This document shows positions 28,201 to 36,410 of a DNA stretch of 64,000 bases, one piece after another. The notes beneath the pieces are model-generated. The model was not told the DNA's origin. It worked only from the letters and a program-made list of their open reading frames with translations, and ran no database searches. The stretch spans positions 1 to 64,000 of the forward strand of contig JAILOV010000027.1 of assembly GCA_024690605.1 (NCBI GenBank), given 5' to 3'. Source of the DNA: Lachnospiraceae bacterium. GTDB lineage: Bacteria > Bacillota > Clostridia > Lachnospirales > Lachnospiraceae. Position 1 is the stretch's first letter; each line of letters starts with the position of its first letter. Made by a program: the position numbers and the translations under genes.

Positions 28201-28478
28201 TGAACGAGAACGGCGTGAAGGCCAGAAAGATCAACAAGATCCATCAGGAATCCCCGACGGTCATCGATCTGATCCTCGGGCACAGGATCGATCTCGTGAT
28301 CGACACGCCGACGCAGGGGCGAGACAAGACCAGAGACGGCTTCCTGATCCGCCGCACGGCGATCGAAACCGGCGTCAATGTGCTGACGGCGCTGGATACC
28401 GCCAGGGCGCTCGTCACCAGTCTGGAGAACGGAGAACGCGAGGAGGATCTCACCCTGGTGGATATCGCGAAACTGTAA
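25206..28478 (+). CDS. carB: Carbamoyl phosphate synthase large subunit
   Basis: 1090 residues. It makes carbamoyl phosphate from bicarbonate, ammonia and two ATP. The two ATP-grasp halves each begin with KKVLVIGSGPIVIGQ-type motifs (residue about 10, and KKILILGSGPIRIGQ at about 578), and an MGS-like regulatory domain ends the protein. Between the halves, residues about 548-576 (nt 26850-26935) form a hydrophilic low-complexity linker, rich in Asn, Lys, Ser and Asp, encoded by strikingly AT-rich DNA with one perfect palindrome copy. The rest is normal for the family. Overlap with carA implies coupled translation. Confidence 0.97.
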   Translation: MPKNADVKKVLVIGSGPIVIGQAAEFDYAGTQACRSLKEEGIEVVLVNSNPATIMTDRDIADEVYIEPLTVRVLEQIIEKEHPDSILPTLGGQAGLNLGMELAESGFLEAHQVRLLGTTAETIRKAEDRQCFKDTMEKIGEPCAPSLVVTNVEDGEQFAKSIGYPVVLRPAYTLGGSGGGIAHDQAELDDILTNGLRLSRVGEVLVERCIAGWKEIEYEVMRDSAGNCITVCNMENLDPVGVHTGDSIVVAPSQTLGDREYQMLRSAALNIIDELQITGGCNVQFALHPTTFEYCVIEVNPRVSRSSALASKATGYPIAKVAAKIALGYTLDEIPNAITGKTKASFEPALDYCVVKFPRLPFDKFLTAKRTLTTQMKATGEVMSICTNFEGALMKAIRSLEQHVDSLLSYDFSELADDELKERLHRVDDQRIWVIAEALRRGFTKQRIHEITMVDLWFIDKLHHIVETEQKLKEAGRNLDGQLLLTAKRLEFPDTVIAKLTGLDEDRVRALRYGNGISAVYKLVDTCAAEFAAETPYYYSVYGDADEENEAAGHDLISGDIKNNNSKTNDIKSGHKKKILILGSGPIRIGQGIEFDYCSVHATWAFAREGYETIIINNNPETVSTDFDIADKLYFEPLTPEDVENIVRLEKPDGAVVQFGGQTAIKLTQDLMKMGVKIFGTDAADVDAAEDRELFDEILQKTGIPRAEGATVFTAEEAVETANRLGYPVLIRPSYVLGGQGMQIAINDDEIREFMAIINRYAQDHPILIDKYLQGTETEVDAVCDGEDIVIPGIMEHIERSGIHSGDSISVYPAQTLTEKAKETIAEYTKRLAQALHVTGLINVQFIAVQNEIYIIEANPRSSRTVPYISKVTGIPIVDLAVQAMLGKKLKDLGYTPGLQPEAKHIAIKMPVFSFEKIRGAEISLGPEMKSTGECLGISETFNEALYKAFLGAGYHLPKHRQMIITVRDADKGEVIEIARRYEKLGYIIYATRSTAQILNENGVKARKINKIHQESPTVIDLILGHRIDLVIDTPTQGRDKTRDGFLIRRTAIETGVNVLTALDTARALVTSLENGEREEDLTLVDIAKL
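26874..26887. repeat. ATAWCANNTGWTAT palindrome, perfect copy in carB linker
   Basis: ATATCAGGTGATAT, a perfect inverted repeat apart from its two central bases, in the AT-rich inter-domain linker; translated as I-S-G-D-I. Confidence 0.7.
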
Positions 28479-28479
28479 G

Positions 28480-29178
28480 ATGAACAGGATCAATCATGAC
28501 AGGGAAATGAGGCAGGAGATCGAGAAACGGCGCGGAGAGGAAAAACTTCCGCGCCTTCTTCTGCATGCCTGCTGCGCCCCCTGCTCCTCGGCCTGTCTGG
28601 AACGGCTGTTGCCATATTTTGCGATCACGGTGTTCTATTACAATCCCAATATCGATGAGGAAGAGGAATACCGCAAACGCGCCGCTGAAGAACAGCGTCT
28701 GATCGGTGAACTGAACCGGCTGGTGCGGGCACGGGATTTTGACGGCATGCATTTTGATGACGGCGTTCGGCCGGAGGAATGCGCGTTCCGGGAGATCGCT
28801 TTCATCGAAGGGGATTACCGCCCGGGGGATTTTCTGCAGACAGTCCGGGGGCTTGAGAAAGAGCCGGAGGGGGGCGCGCGGTGTACGGCCTGCTTTCGGC
28901 TGCGGCTTCGCGAGACGGCGGCCGTGGCGGCGAAACTGCAGGTTGATTATTTCACGACGACGCTGACGATCAGTCCGCTCAAGGATGCCGACCGGCTGAA
29001 TGCCATCGGCCGGCAGGCGGGGGCGGAAGCAGGTGTTTGTTTTCTCGCGTCGGATTTTAAGAAGCGGGAGGGCTTTAAGCGCTCGATCGAGCTTTCGGAA
29101 CGTTTCGGACTGTATCGGCAGGATTACTGCGGATGCGGTTTTTCCCGCAGGGAGCGGGAGTCTGCGGATAATCAATAG
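28480..29178 (+). CDS. queH: Epoxyqueuosine reductase QueH
   Basis: 232 residues. It reduces epoxyqueuosine to queuosine in tRNA, as the non-homologous replacement for QueG. Diagnostic Cys motifs are LLLHACCAPCSS near the N-terminus, RCTACFRLRL, and DYCGCGFSRRE near the end; these hold Fe-S and metal centres in the family. TTTLTISPLKD is also typical. It starts one base after the carB stop, so it is probably co-transcribed with the car genes without an obvious functional link. Confidence 0.93.
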   Translation: MNRINHDREMRQEIEKRRGEEKLPRLLLHACCAPCSSACLERLLPYFAITVFYYNPNIDEEEEYRKRAAEEQRLIGELNRLVRARDFDGMHFDDGVRPEECAFREIAFIEGDYRPGDFLQTVRGLEKEPEGGARCTACFRLRLRETAAVAAKLQVDYFTTTLTISPLKDADRLNAIGRQAGAEAGVCFLASDFKKREGFKRSIELSERFGLYRQDYCGCGFSRRERESADNQ

Positions 29179-29192
29179 ATATCACATGTTAT
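29179..29192. repeat. ATAWCANNTGWTAT palindrome, perfect intergenic copy
   Basis: ATATCACATGTTAT starts one base after the queH stop and ends four bases before the predicted argS -35, so a protein bound here could affect argS transcription. Confidence 0.7.
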
Positions 29193-29195
29193 TTA

Positions 29196-29224
29196 TTGCG
29201 CAGTCCCCCATCTTTTGGTAAACT
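29196..29224 (+). promoter_or_regulatory. Promoter of argS
   Basis: -35 TTGCGC, a 17-base spacer and -10 TAAACT. The leader of about 115 bases shows no T-box features that I can recognise. Confidence 0.55.
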
Positions 29225-29346
29225 GTAAAAGCTCTGTTCCCTGTGACGGGAGCGGGACATGTGCCGTGATCTGTGAAATGACGGATATGCGGCGTAAGAA
29301 GTCGGGCCGGTAAACGGTCCCCTTGGCATGGGAGAGGAAGCCGGAT

Positions 29347-31149
29347 ATGGAAAAACTGTTGGAGATGATCTCGGCGGAAGTGCAGAATGCCTTTGCCGCG
29401 GCGGGTTTTGATCCGTCGCTGGGGCAGGTGGTGCTGTCCAACCGTCCGGATCTGTGCGAATACCAGTGCAACGGCGCGATGGCCGGCGCGAAGGCATTGC
29501 ACCGCCCGCCGTTCGAGATCGCGGATGCGGTGGCGGCAAAACTTAAGGACAGCGAGGTCTTTGAGAAAGCGGAATCCGTAAAACCGGGATTTCTCAATCT
29601 GACCGTAAAACCGGAGTTTGTCCGCAGCTATCTCGTGAAGATGCTGCATGAAAAGAAATTCGGACTCAAGCTCCCCGCGCACGCGCCGAAGATCATTCTG
29701 GATTACGGCGGGGCCAATGTCGCGAAGCCCCTGCATGTCGGTCATCTGCGTCCGGCGATCATCGGCGAGGCGGTGAAGAGGATCCTGCGCTATGCCGGCA
29801 GCGATGTGACCGGCGATATCCACATGGGAGACTGGGGACTGCAGATGGGGCTCGTCATCACGGAACTTAAGGAGCGCCAGCCGGATCTTCCCTATTTTGA
29901 TACGGACTACACCGGCCCCTATCCGAAGGAGGCGCCGTTTACGCTTGCCGAGCTGGAAGAGATCTATCCCACGGCGAGCGGCAGATCCAAGGCATCGGAG
30001 GACGCTTCCGATGAGGAAAAGGCGAAAGCCGCCGCCTACAAAGCGGCCGCGCTGGAAGCCACCAAACGCCTGCAGGACGGTGACAGGGGATATCGGGCGC
30101 TGTGGCGCCACATCATGAACATCTCCGTCGCCGATCTGAAGAAAAACTATGACAGTCTGCATGTTTCGTTTGAACTGTGGCGCGGAGAGTCCGATGTGCA
30201 TGATGTGATCCCCGGTATGGTGGACTATTTCCGGCAGAACGGTTATGCGCATGAGAGCCAGGGGGCGCTGGTGATCGATGTGACAAGGGACGATGACGCC
30301 AAGGAACTGCCGCCCTGCATCGTGCTCAAATCCGACGGCGCGGCGCTCTACGCGACGACCGATCTGGCGACGATCCAGGAGCGGATGCGGGAATTCCGAC
30401 CTGATGCGATCTATTATTTCACGGACAAGCGGCAGGCGCTGCATTTTGAGCAGGTGTTCCGGGCGGCCAGAAAGTCCAGGCTCGTGCTGCCGGAGACGGA
30501 GCTTCGTTTTATCGGCAACGGCACGATGAACGGGCAGGACGGACATCCCTTCAAAACAAGGGACGGCGGGACGTTGCGGCTGGAAAAACTGGTGAATGAC
30601 ACCGGCGAGGAGATGCTGCAGCGCATCCGGCAGGGCAATCCGGACATGCCGGATGAAGAGGCGCGGGACACGGCACGCAAGGTGGCCCTCGCGGCGATCA
30701 AGTACGGCGATCTTTCGAATCAACCCGCCAAGGACTATATCTTCGATCTGGAGAAATTCACTTCGTTCGAGGGCGACACAGGTCCCTATATCCTGTACAC
30801 GATCGTGCGGATCAAGTCGATCCTGAAGAAATATGAAGCGGAGGGCGGTGACGCAAAGAACGCACTGCTTGCCGCTGCACAGACGGCATCGGAAAAGGCA
30901 CTCGCACTGCAGCTTACCCGCTTTGCGGATGCTGTCGAGAGCGCTGCGGCGGAACTTGCGCCGAACAGGATCTGTGCCTATATCTATGAACTCGCCAACG
31001 ATTTCAATTCGTTCTATCATGAGACGAAGATCTTGTCAGAGCCGGATGAGAGCAAAAAGCAGAGTTACATCGCGCTGATCGGCATGACCATGCGCATTCT
31101 GGAAACGGGGATCGATCTTCTCGGGTTTGAAGCACCCGAGAGGATGTAA
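29347..31149 (+). CDS. argS: Arginyl-tRNA synthetase
   Basis: 600 residues from the ATG at 29347, preceded by GAGAGGAAG; an in-frame ATG at 29323 has no ribosome site. It charges tRNA-Arg. The class I HIGH motif appears as HVGH in GGANVAKPLHVGHLRPAI. The KMSK motif is lacking, as in many ArgRS enzymes, with GHPFKTRDGGTLRL in its place. The N-terminal Arg-tRNA additional domain and the C-terminal DALR anticodon domain (about residues 480-600, ending PERM) are complete. Confidence 0.97.
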   Translation: MEKLLEMISAEVQNAFAAAGFDPSLGQVVLSNRPDLCEYQCNGAMAGAKALHRPPFEIADAVAAKLKDSEVFEKAESVKPGFLNLTVKPEFVRSYLVKMLHEKKFGLKLPAHAPKIILDYGGANVAKPLHVGHLRPAIIGEAVKRILRYAGSDVTGDIHMGDWGLQMGLVITELKERQPDLPYFDTDYTGPYPKEAPFTLAELEEIYPTASGRSKASEDASDEEKAKAAAYKAAALEATKRLQDGDRGYRALWRHIMNISVADLKKNYDSLHVSFELWRGESDVHDVIPGMVDYFRQNGYAHESQGALVIDVTRDDDAKELPPCIVLKSDGAALYATTDLATIQERMREFRPDAIYYFTDKRQALHFEQVFRAARKSRLVLPETELRFIGNGTMNGQDGHPFKTRDGGTLRLEKLVNDTGEEMLQRIRQGNPDMPDEEARDTARKVALAAIKYGDLSNQPAKDYIFDLEKFTSFEGDTGPYILYTIVRIKSILKKYEAEGGDAKNALLAAAQTASEKALALQLTRFADAVESAAAELAPNRICAYIYELANDFNSFYHETKILSEPDESKKQSYIALIGMTMRILETGIDLLGFEAPERM

Positions 31150-31168
31150 AAGAAAGGGGGAGAAACTT

Positions 31169-32677
31169 ATGGCTACCGGCTGGATCGTACTTTCCTTTGC
31201 CATCTATCTTTCGGTGATGGTGCTTGTGGGTGTGTACAGTCTGAAACAGAACAATTCGTCCGAGGACTATTTCCTTGGCGGGAGGCGCTTAAACGGGTTC
31301 GTTGCGGCGCTCTCCGCACAGGCCTCCGACATGAGCGGCTGGCTCCTGATGGGGCTTCCCGGTTCGATCTATGCACTGGGGACCGGTCAGATCTGGATCG
31401 CGGTCGGCCTCTTTATCGGGACGGTCCTGAACTGGCTGTTCATCGCGACGAGGCTTCGCCGTTACACCATTCGCGCCAACAACGCGGTGACGCTCCCGCA
31501 GTATTTTGAAAACCGTTTTCACGATGAAAAGCGCGGCCTGCTCCTGGTGTCGTCGCTGGCGATCATGATCTTCTTCCTTGTTTATACGGCTTCGGCACTC
31601 GCAGCCGGCGGCCAGCTGTTCACGACGGTCTTCGGGATCGATTACCGGATCTCGCTGACGATCGGCATGATCGTGATCCTGACCTATACCCTGCTTGGCG
31701 GATTCACGGCGGTCTGTGACACGGACTTCATCCAGGGAACCGTTATGCTCGTCGCGCTCCTGGCGGTGCCGCTCGCGGCGTATGCACTGCTTTCCGGTGA
31801 TCTGTCCGCTTCGATGACGATCGACGCCCATTATCTGGATCCGCTCTATGACGGCGGAAATAAAATAACATTTGTTTCTGTAATATCCCAGCTCGCATGG
31901 GGCCTCGGCTACTGCGGAATGCCGCACATCCTCGTGCGCTTCATGGCAGTGAAGAGCGATAAGGAACTGAACAAGGCCAAGACCGTCGGTATCGTCTGGG
32001 TCGCGCTCTCCCTGTTCTTTGCCTGCTTCATCGGCATCATCGGACGCGCCTATCTGGCAGAGGATCTGACCGCCTCCGGAGAGAGCGAGCGCGTTTTCAT
32101 GTACATGATCATCAAGGTGTTCACCGAGGACATCCGGATCCCGATCATCGCGGGCATCTTCCTCTGCGGGATCCTGGCCGCCATCATGTCGACGGCGGAT
32201 TCGCAGCTGCTTGTCACGGCATCGAGCGTGACGGAGGATCTCTATCAGGGCTTCTTCCGGAAGAAACAGACCGATGCGAAAATGGTCTGGTTCAGCCGCG
32301 TTGTTGTTGTGGTGGTCGCGGTGATCGCCTATTTCATCGCGCTGGATCCCAACAGTTCGATCATGGGACTGGTCTCCGACGCGTGGGCGGGCCTCGGCGC
32401 GGCCTTCGGACCGACCGTGCTGCTTTCTCTCTACTGGAAACGGACCAACACGCCGGGTGCGATCGCGGGCATCGCGGTCGGCGCGCTCACGGTCATCTTC
32501 TGGGACTATCTGCCGCTCATCGGCGGACAGACGGCAGGCAGTGTGACGGGCATCTATTCGCTGCTGATCGGTTTCTTCTTAAGCCTGGTCACGATCGTGA
32601 TCGTGAGCCAGTGCACGAAGGCTCCGAGTGAGGAGATCCTGAAGGAATTCGAGGATGTCCGTTCCGGACAGATCTGA
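31169..32677 (+). CDS. putP: Sodium/proline symporter (SSS family)
   Basis: 502 residues from the ATG at 31169 behind AAGGGGGAG; a start at 31127 would overlap argS. Thirteen hydrophobic helices are expected. PutP-type features are EDYFLGGRRLNGFVAALSAQASDMSGWLLMGLPG, the WGLGYCGMPHILVRFMAV loop and ILAAIMSTADSQLLV with Na+-site Ser/Thr residues. It imports proline with Na+. An AT-rich patch at 31857-31895 carries a poor palindrome-like sequence. It follows argS by 19 bases, so the two probably share a transcript. Confidence 0.94.
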   Translation: MATGWIVLSFAIYLSVMVLVGVYSLKQNNSSEDYFLGGRRLNGFVAALSAQASDMSGWLLMGLPGSIYALGTGQIWIAVGLFIGTVLNWLFIATRLRRYTIRANNAVTLPQYFENRFHDEKRGLLLVSSLAIMIFFLVYTASALAAGGQLFTTVFGIDYRISLTIGMIVILTYTLLGGFTAVCDTDFIQGTVMLVALLAVPLAAYALLSGDLSASMTIDAHYLDPLYDGGNKITFVSVISQLAWGLGYCGMPHILVRFMAVKSDKELNKAKTVGIVWVALSLFFACFIGIIGRAYLAEDLTASGESERVFMYMIIKVFTEDIRIPIIAGIFLCGILAAIMSTADSQLLVTASSVTEDLYQGFFRKKQTDAKMVWFSRVVVVVVAVIAYFIALDPNSSIMGLVSDAWAGLGAAFGPTVLLSLYWKRTNTPGAIAGIAVGALTVIFWDYLPLIGGQTAGSVTGIYSLLIGFFLSLVTIVIVSQCTKAPSEEILKEFEDVRSGQI

Positions 32678-32691
32678 TCCGATCTGACGTC

Positions 32692-34548
32692 TTGGATAAA
32701 AAACACGGGAAAAGGAGAATCCGTCGCGAAATCGTGCGAAGTAAGAACAGACTGCTCAAGGGCAAGGATCTGCTCTGGCTTCGCATCATTTCGTTCTGTA
32801 TCATGGGGGTGCTCCTCGTGGCGGCCGGCATATCCGTCTGGCTTTTCGTCCGGCATACAGCGGCGCAGGATGAAACGGCGGTCGTGTTTGATGAGGGGAT
32901 CACGGAACAGGAGCAGGAGGAGAGCGCCAGAGAACTTCTTCACGAGGATATGCTCTCCGGGATCCTGCTGGCGGGGCAGGGCGTATGCGATGCGCTGCGG
33001 GCCCGGCCGGAGGAGGTCAGCATTCCCGTTGAATCCGCGGGAGATTTCGCGACACTGGAGGCGGTGAAGATCGAGACGGGCGGGACGATCAGCATTTCCG
33101 TCACCTCCCCCGGACTGCTGGCCAGCGATGACAAATACTATTATCTTTTTGAGGAGAAGATCTGGCAGGAGGAGTTTTCTCCCGATGCGGAACCGCTGAG
33201 CAGAGCCTATAAGGATGTGGCGTTGAATTTCCGGACGGATCTGCTGCGCGGATCGTCTTCCTCACGGCTGTTTTCCCGTTTCTATGTGGCGGTAAAAAAG
33301 GACGGCGCGTATCACGCCGTCAGCAAAGCCAGATATCCGGACAATCCGGAGGCGCTGGCGGTCTATAACTACAGCGGCAAGAATCACGGTTCCAAGAAGG
33401 GGCTGATGATCGATCCGCTGCAGTCTTCAACGAATGAATGGGATGATCTGGGGATCCACTACTGCACTTACAACTTCCCGCTCGCGCACATTCTGGGACC
33501 GACCTCCAACGGTGCCTATCCCACGATCAACTATGAGTACCACGGGAGGAACTGGCAGTTCAACGGAGCGCACATCCATCAGTATGACTATCTGTTCTCC
33601 ATCCTGACGAGCAAGGGGATCGATATCACGGGCATCATTCTCGATGATGCTTCGACCTCGGCCTATCCGGCCTTTACGCATCCCGCGGCCCGGTCCGGCT
33701 CGACGGCACCCTACTACATGTTCAACGGCGTGACGGCGGACGGCGTGGAAGCACTGGGAGCGGTGGCAACCTTCCTTGCCAGCCGTTATTCCGGCGGTGG
33801 TCACGGACTTGTGCATGACTGGATCATCGCCAATGAGATCAATGCCCGCAAGGAGTGGAACTATATGCCGGCGGGAACAGGGATAGAGGCCTATACGGAT
33901 GCCTATGCCAAAGCGTTCCGTGTTTTCTACAATGCGATCAGATCGGTGAATTCCGGAGCGGGTGTCTATATCTGTCTCGATCAGCAGTGGGACCGGAACA
34001 AGAGCAACAATCCCGACTATGATGCGCGCGATGTGCTGGATATTTTTGCCGTCAATGTCAAAGAGAACGGAGACATGGACTGGGGACTGGCGTTCCATCC
34101 TTACTCCTGCCCGCTGACGCAGACTGCTTTCTGGAAATCCAATTCGCAGGTAACCGCTTCGGTGGATTCCTCGTTCATCACCATGAAGAACATCGGTATC
34201 GTGACAGACTATCTGCACCAGGATCGGTTTCTGAACAGAAACGGCGAGGTCCGTTCCGTGATTTTGAGCGAACAGGGCTTCTCTTCGACTGCGGGGCAGG
34301 ATCTGCAGGCAGCGGCTATTGCTTATGCCTATAAGATCGCGGCTGCCAATCCCGATATCGACTACTTCATCTACGCGCGCGAGACCGATCATCCGGTGGA
34401 GATCGCGCAGAACCTCGCTCTGGGGATCAACAATACCGGCGGCGGACACAAGAAATCCTATAATGTCTACAAGCATGTCGACCGCGTGGACGGCGGCGAC
34501 GTGATCAGCTTCGCGCTGGGGATCATCGGGATCAGCGGGTGGCCGTAA
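32692..34548 (+). CDS. Membrane-anchored DUF5722-like (putative glycosidase) protein
   Basis: 618 residues from a TTG at 32692; GTG at 32734 is an alternative, and neither has a good ribosome site. A cytoplasmic basic N-terminus is followed by one helix (about 28-52), then an extracytoplasmic region. The C-terminal two thirds match what I know of DUF5722 and look like a TIM-barrel glycosidase: DWIIANEINARKEW has the Asn-Glu pair of clan A acid/base sites, and VILSEQGFSS has a candidate nucleophile Glu. It would act on a polysaccharide outside the cell. Substrate unknown. Confidence 0.8.
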   Translation: MDKKHGKRRIRREIVRSKNRLLKGKDLLWLRIISFCIMGVLLVAAGISVWLFVRHTAAQDETAVVFDEGITEQEQEESARELLHEDMLSGILLAGQGVCDALRARPEEVSIPVESAGDFATLEAVKIETGGTISISVTSPGLLASDDKYYYLFEEKIWQEEFSPDAEPLSRAYKDVALNFRTDLLRGSSSSRLFSRFYVAVKKDGAYHAVSKARYPDNPEALAVYNYSGKNHGSKKGLMIDPLQSSTNEWDDLGIHYCTYNFPLAHILGPTSNGAYPTINYEYHGRNWQFNGAHIHQYDYLFSILTSKGIDITGIILDDASTSAYPAFTHPAARSGSTAPYYMFNGVTADGVEALGAVATFLASRYSGGGHGLVHDWIIANEINARKEWNYMPAGTGIEAYTDAYAKAFRVFYNAIRSVNSGAGVYICLDQQWDRNKSNNPDYDARDVLDIFAVNVKENGDMDWGLAFHPYSCPLTQTAFWKSNSQVTASVDSSFITMKNIGIVTDYLHQDRFLNRNGEVRSVILSEQGFSSTAGQDLQAAAIAYAYKIAAANPDIDYFIYARETDHPVEIAQNLALGINNTGGGHKKSYNVYKHVDRVDGGDVISFALGIIGISGWP

Positions 34549-34555
34549 ATTTTTC

Positions 34556-34584
34556 TTGCTTTTTTCGCGGAACGATGCTATGAT
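34556..34584 (+). promoter_or_regulatory. Promoter of rho
   Basis: -35 TTGCTT, a 17-base spacer and -10 TATGAT, eight bases after the preceding stop codon. Gives a leader of about 80 bases. Confidence 0.65.
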
Positions 34585-34603
34585 GCACACATCTGAATTC
34601 TAA

Positions 34604-34620
34604 CGGTGCGGATTGCACCG
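34604..34620 (+). promoter_or_regulatory. Hairpin in the rho leader
   Basis: CGGTGC, loop GGATT, GCACCG: a perfect 6-bp stem in the 5' leader about 50 bases before the rho start. Rho genes are often autoregulated in the leader; whether this stem takes part is unknown. Confidence 0.4.
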
Positions 34621-34672
34621 GTCGAGCCTTTACCCAAGGGAAGAATCGCAGGTTGAAAAAGAGAGGAATTCT

Positions 34673-36157
34673 ATGACAAATCTGAAAGAGAAGTTGGAGT
34701 CCCTGCAGCTGCCGCAGCTCAAGGAGATGGCAAAGGCATGCGGTATCAAGGGAGTTTCCGTGATGAAGAAGGCCGATGTGATCGAACTTCTTCTGGCCGA
34801 GGAGGAGAAGAAGGGCTCCGCGGGCGGCAATGCGCAGATGACGGCGCCGCAGGAGGCGAAGGAGAACCCGGCCGCCGGAACGAGAGAAGCGCAGCCGCAG
34901 CAGGAAGCACCGCGACAGGCGGAGCCGGCAAAGCAGGCGGCACAGGCTTCCGCACAGGGACGTGCTTCCGCAGAGGGAACGGAACAGGCCTCCGCCAATG
35001 AGGTCGCCGCGGAGAAGAGTGAGCTGGACAGCGGCATGGAGGCGCACGGCATTCTGGAGGTCATGCCGGACGGCTATGGTTTTATCCGCAGCGCCAACTA
35101 CCTGCCGGGTGAAAACGATGTCTACGTCGCGCCGAGCCAGATCCGCCGGTTCAATCTGAAGACCGGGGATATTCTGGTCGGCAACACGCGTGTCAAGACG
35201 CAGGGCGAGAAATTCAGCGCACTGCTCTATGTCAAATCCGTCAACGGGTATCATCCGGAGGAGGCGTCCAGACGCCGCAATTTCGAGGACATGACACCGA
35301 TCTTCCCGGATGAGAAGCTTCGCCTGGAACGCCCCGGCGCATCGATCGCCATGCGGATCATGGATCTGATCTGCCCGGTGGGCAAGGGACAGCGCGGCAT
35401 GATCGTGTCGCCGCCGAAGGCCGGCAAGACGACACTGCTCAAGGATGTCGCCAAATCCGTCAAGGCCAACAATCCGGACATCCACATGATCATCCTGTTG
35501 ATCGATGAGCGGCCCGAGGAGGTGACGGATATCAAGGAGACCATTGAGGGACCCAATGTCGAAGTGATCTATTCTACATTTGACGAGACACCGGAGCATC
35601 ATCGCCGGGTTTCGGAGATGGTGATCGAGAGGGCCAAGCGTCTTGTGGAGCACGGCAGGGATGTCATGATCCTGCTGGACAGCATCACACGTCTGACCCG
35701 TGCCTACAATCTGGTGGTCACGCCGTCCGGCAGGACACTTTCGGGCGGTCTGGATCCGGCAGCTCTGCACATGCCCAAGCGCTTTTTCGGCGCGGCACGC
35801 AACATGCGTGAGGGCGGGAGTCTCACGATCCTCGCCACGGCGCTGATCGAGACAGGCTCCAAAATGGATGATGTTGTCTACGAAGAGTTCAAGGGAACCG
35901 GCAACATGGAAATGATCCTGAACAGGAAGCTGCAGGAGCGCCGTGTCTTCCCCGCCATCGATATTCCGAAATCCAGTACCAGAAGAGAGGATCTGCTGCT
36001 GTCCCGTCCGGAGCAGGATGCGGTCTCGATCATGCGCAAGGGCTTCAACGGCATGAAGGGCGATGATGCCGTAGACCAGATCATCAATCTGTTCTCGCGG
36101 ACACGCACCAATCCGGAATTCGTGAACATGATCCTCAAGGGCATGATGCGGTTCTAG
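34673..36157 (+). CDS. rho: Transcription termination factor Rho
   Basis: 494 residues from the ATG at 34673 behind GAGAGGA; a longer frame from 34613 lacks support. Domains: Rho N-terminal helix bundle ([15 protein letters not shown]), a low-complexity Ala/Gln/Glu insert (about residues 45-115), an OB-fold RNA-binding domain ([15 protein letters not shown]), Walker [14 protein letters not shown], Walker [17 protein letters not shown] and the R-loop [17 protein letters not shown]. It is the hexameric RNA helicase that ends transcription. Disordered inserts between the N-terminal and OB domains are known in high-GC Rho proteins. Confidence 0.97.
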   Translation: MTNLKEKLESLQLPQLKEMAKACGIKGVSVMKKADVIELLLAEEEKKGSAGGNAQMTAPQEAKENPAAGTREAQPQQEAPRQAEPAKQAAQASAQGRASAEGTEQASANEVAAEKSELDSGMEAHGILEVMPDGYGFIRSANYLPGENDVYVAPSQIRRFNLKTGDILVGNTRVKTQGEKFSALLYVKSVNGYHPEEASRRRNFEDMTPIFPDEKLRLERPGASIAMRIMDLICPVGKGQRGMIVSPPKAGKTTLLKDVAKSVKANNPDIHMIILLIDERPEEVTDIKETIEGPNVEVIYSTFDETPEHHRRVSEMVIERAKRLVEHGRDVMILLDSITRLTRAYNLVVTPSGRTLSGGLDPAALHMPKRFFGAARNMREGGSLTILATALIETGSKMDDVVYEEFKGTGNMEMILNRKLQERRVFPAIDIPKSSTRREDLLLSRPEQDAVSIMRKGFNGMKGDDAVDQIINLFSRTRTNPEFVNMILKGMMRF

Positions 36158-36201
36158 TAGAAAGTGTCGTAGAAAAATACGGACAAATCGTGCGGTTCGG
36201 A

Positions 36202-36230
36202 TTGACACGTAAAAAAAGGAATGATACAAT
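36202..36230 (+). promoter_or_regulatory. Promoter of tRNA-Thr
   Basis: Consensus -35 TTGACA, a 17-base spacer and -10 TACAAT, 27 bases before the tRNA. The transcript may continue into the SCP2 gene, since no terminator separates them. Confidence 0.85.
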
Positions 36231-36257
36231 AGTCGCGTTGATTTTGTATCACTCTAC

Positions 36258-36330
36258 GCTGGCATAGCACAGTCGGTAGTGCGTCGCATTGGTAGTGCGG
36301 AGGTCTCGGGTCCGATTCCCGATGCCAGCT
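36258..36330 (+). tRNA. tRNA-Thr (anticodon GGT)
   Basis: Full cloverleaf of 73 bases: acceptor GCTGGCA/TGCCAGC, D-stem GCAC/GTGC, anticodon loop TTGGTAG (anticodon GGT), T-stem TCGGG/CCCGA, discriminator T. The T-loop is TCCGATT, so position 55, nearly always U/pseudouridine, is C. CCA is not encoded. All stems pair, so it is probably functional. Confidence 0.92.
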
Positions 36331-36410
36331 TTTCGAAAATAACGAGGACGATGGATGAACGGAACGACCGCTTGCGGGAGGTTGGTTATTCAGGAAAGGG
36401 GACTATCATC

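Noticed and set aside
29225..29346. T-box leader upstream of argS
   Set aside because: No specifier-loop or antiterminator consensus and no terminator stem.
31857..31895. Further palindrome copy in putP
   Set aside because: Only the left half (ATAACA) matches; the right half has too many mismatches to count.
34613..34672. Longer start for Rho
   Set aside because: The 20 added residues come from the leader with its hairpin, and the ATG at 34673 has the ribosome site and the conserved N-terminus.
36279..36410. Longer start for the SCP2 protein
   Set aside because: The extension would be translated from within tRNA-Thr and lacks any SCP2 similarity.
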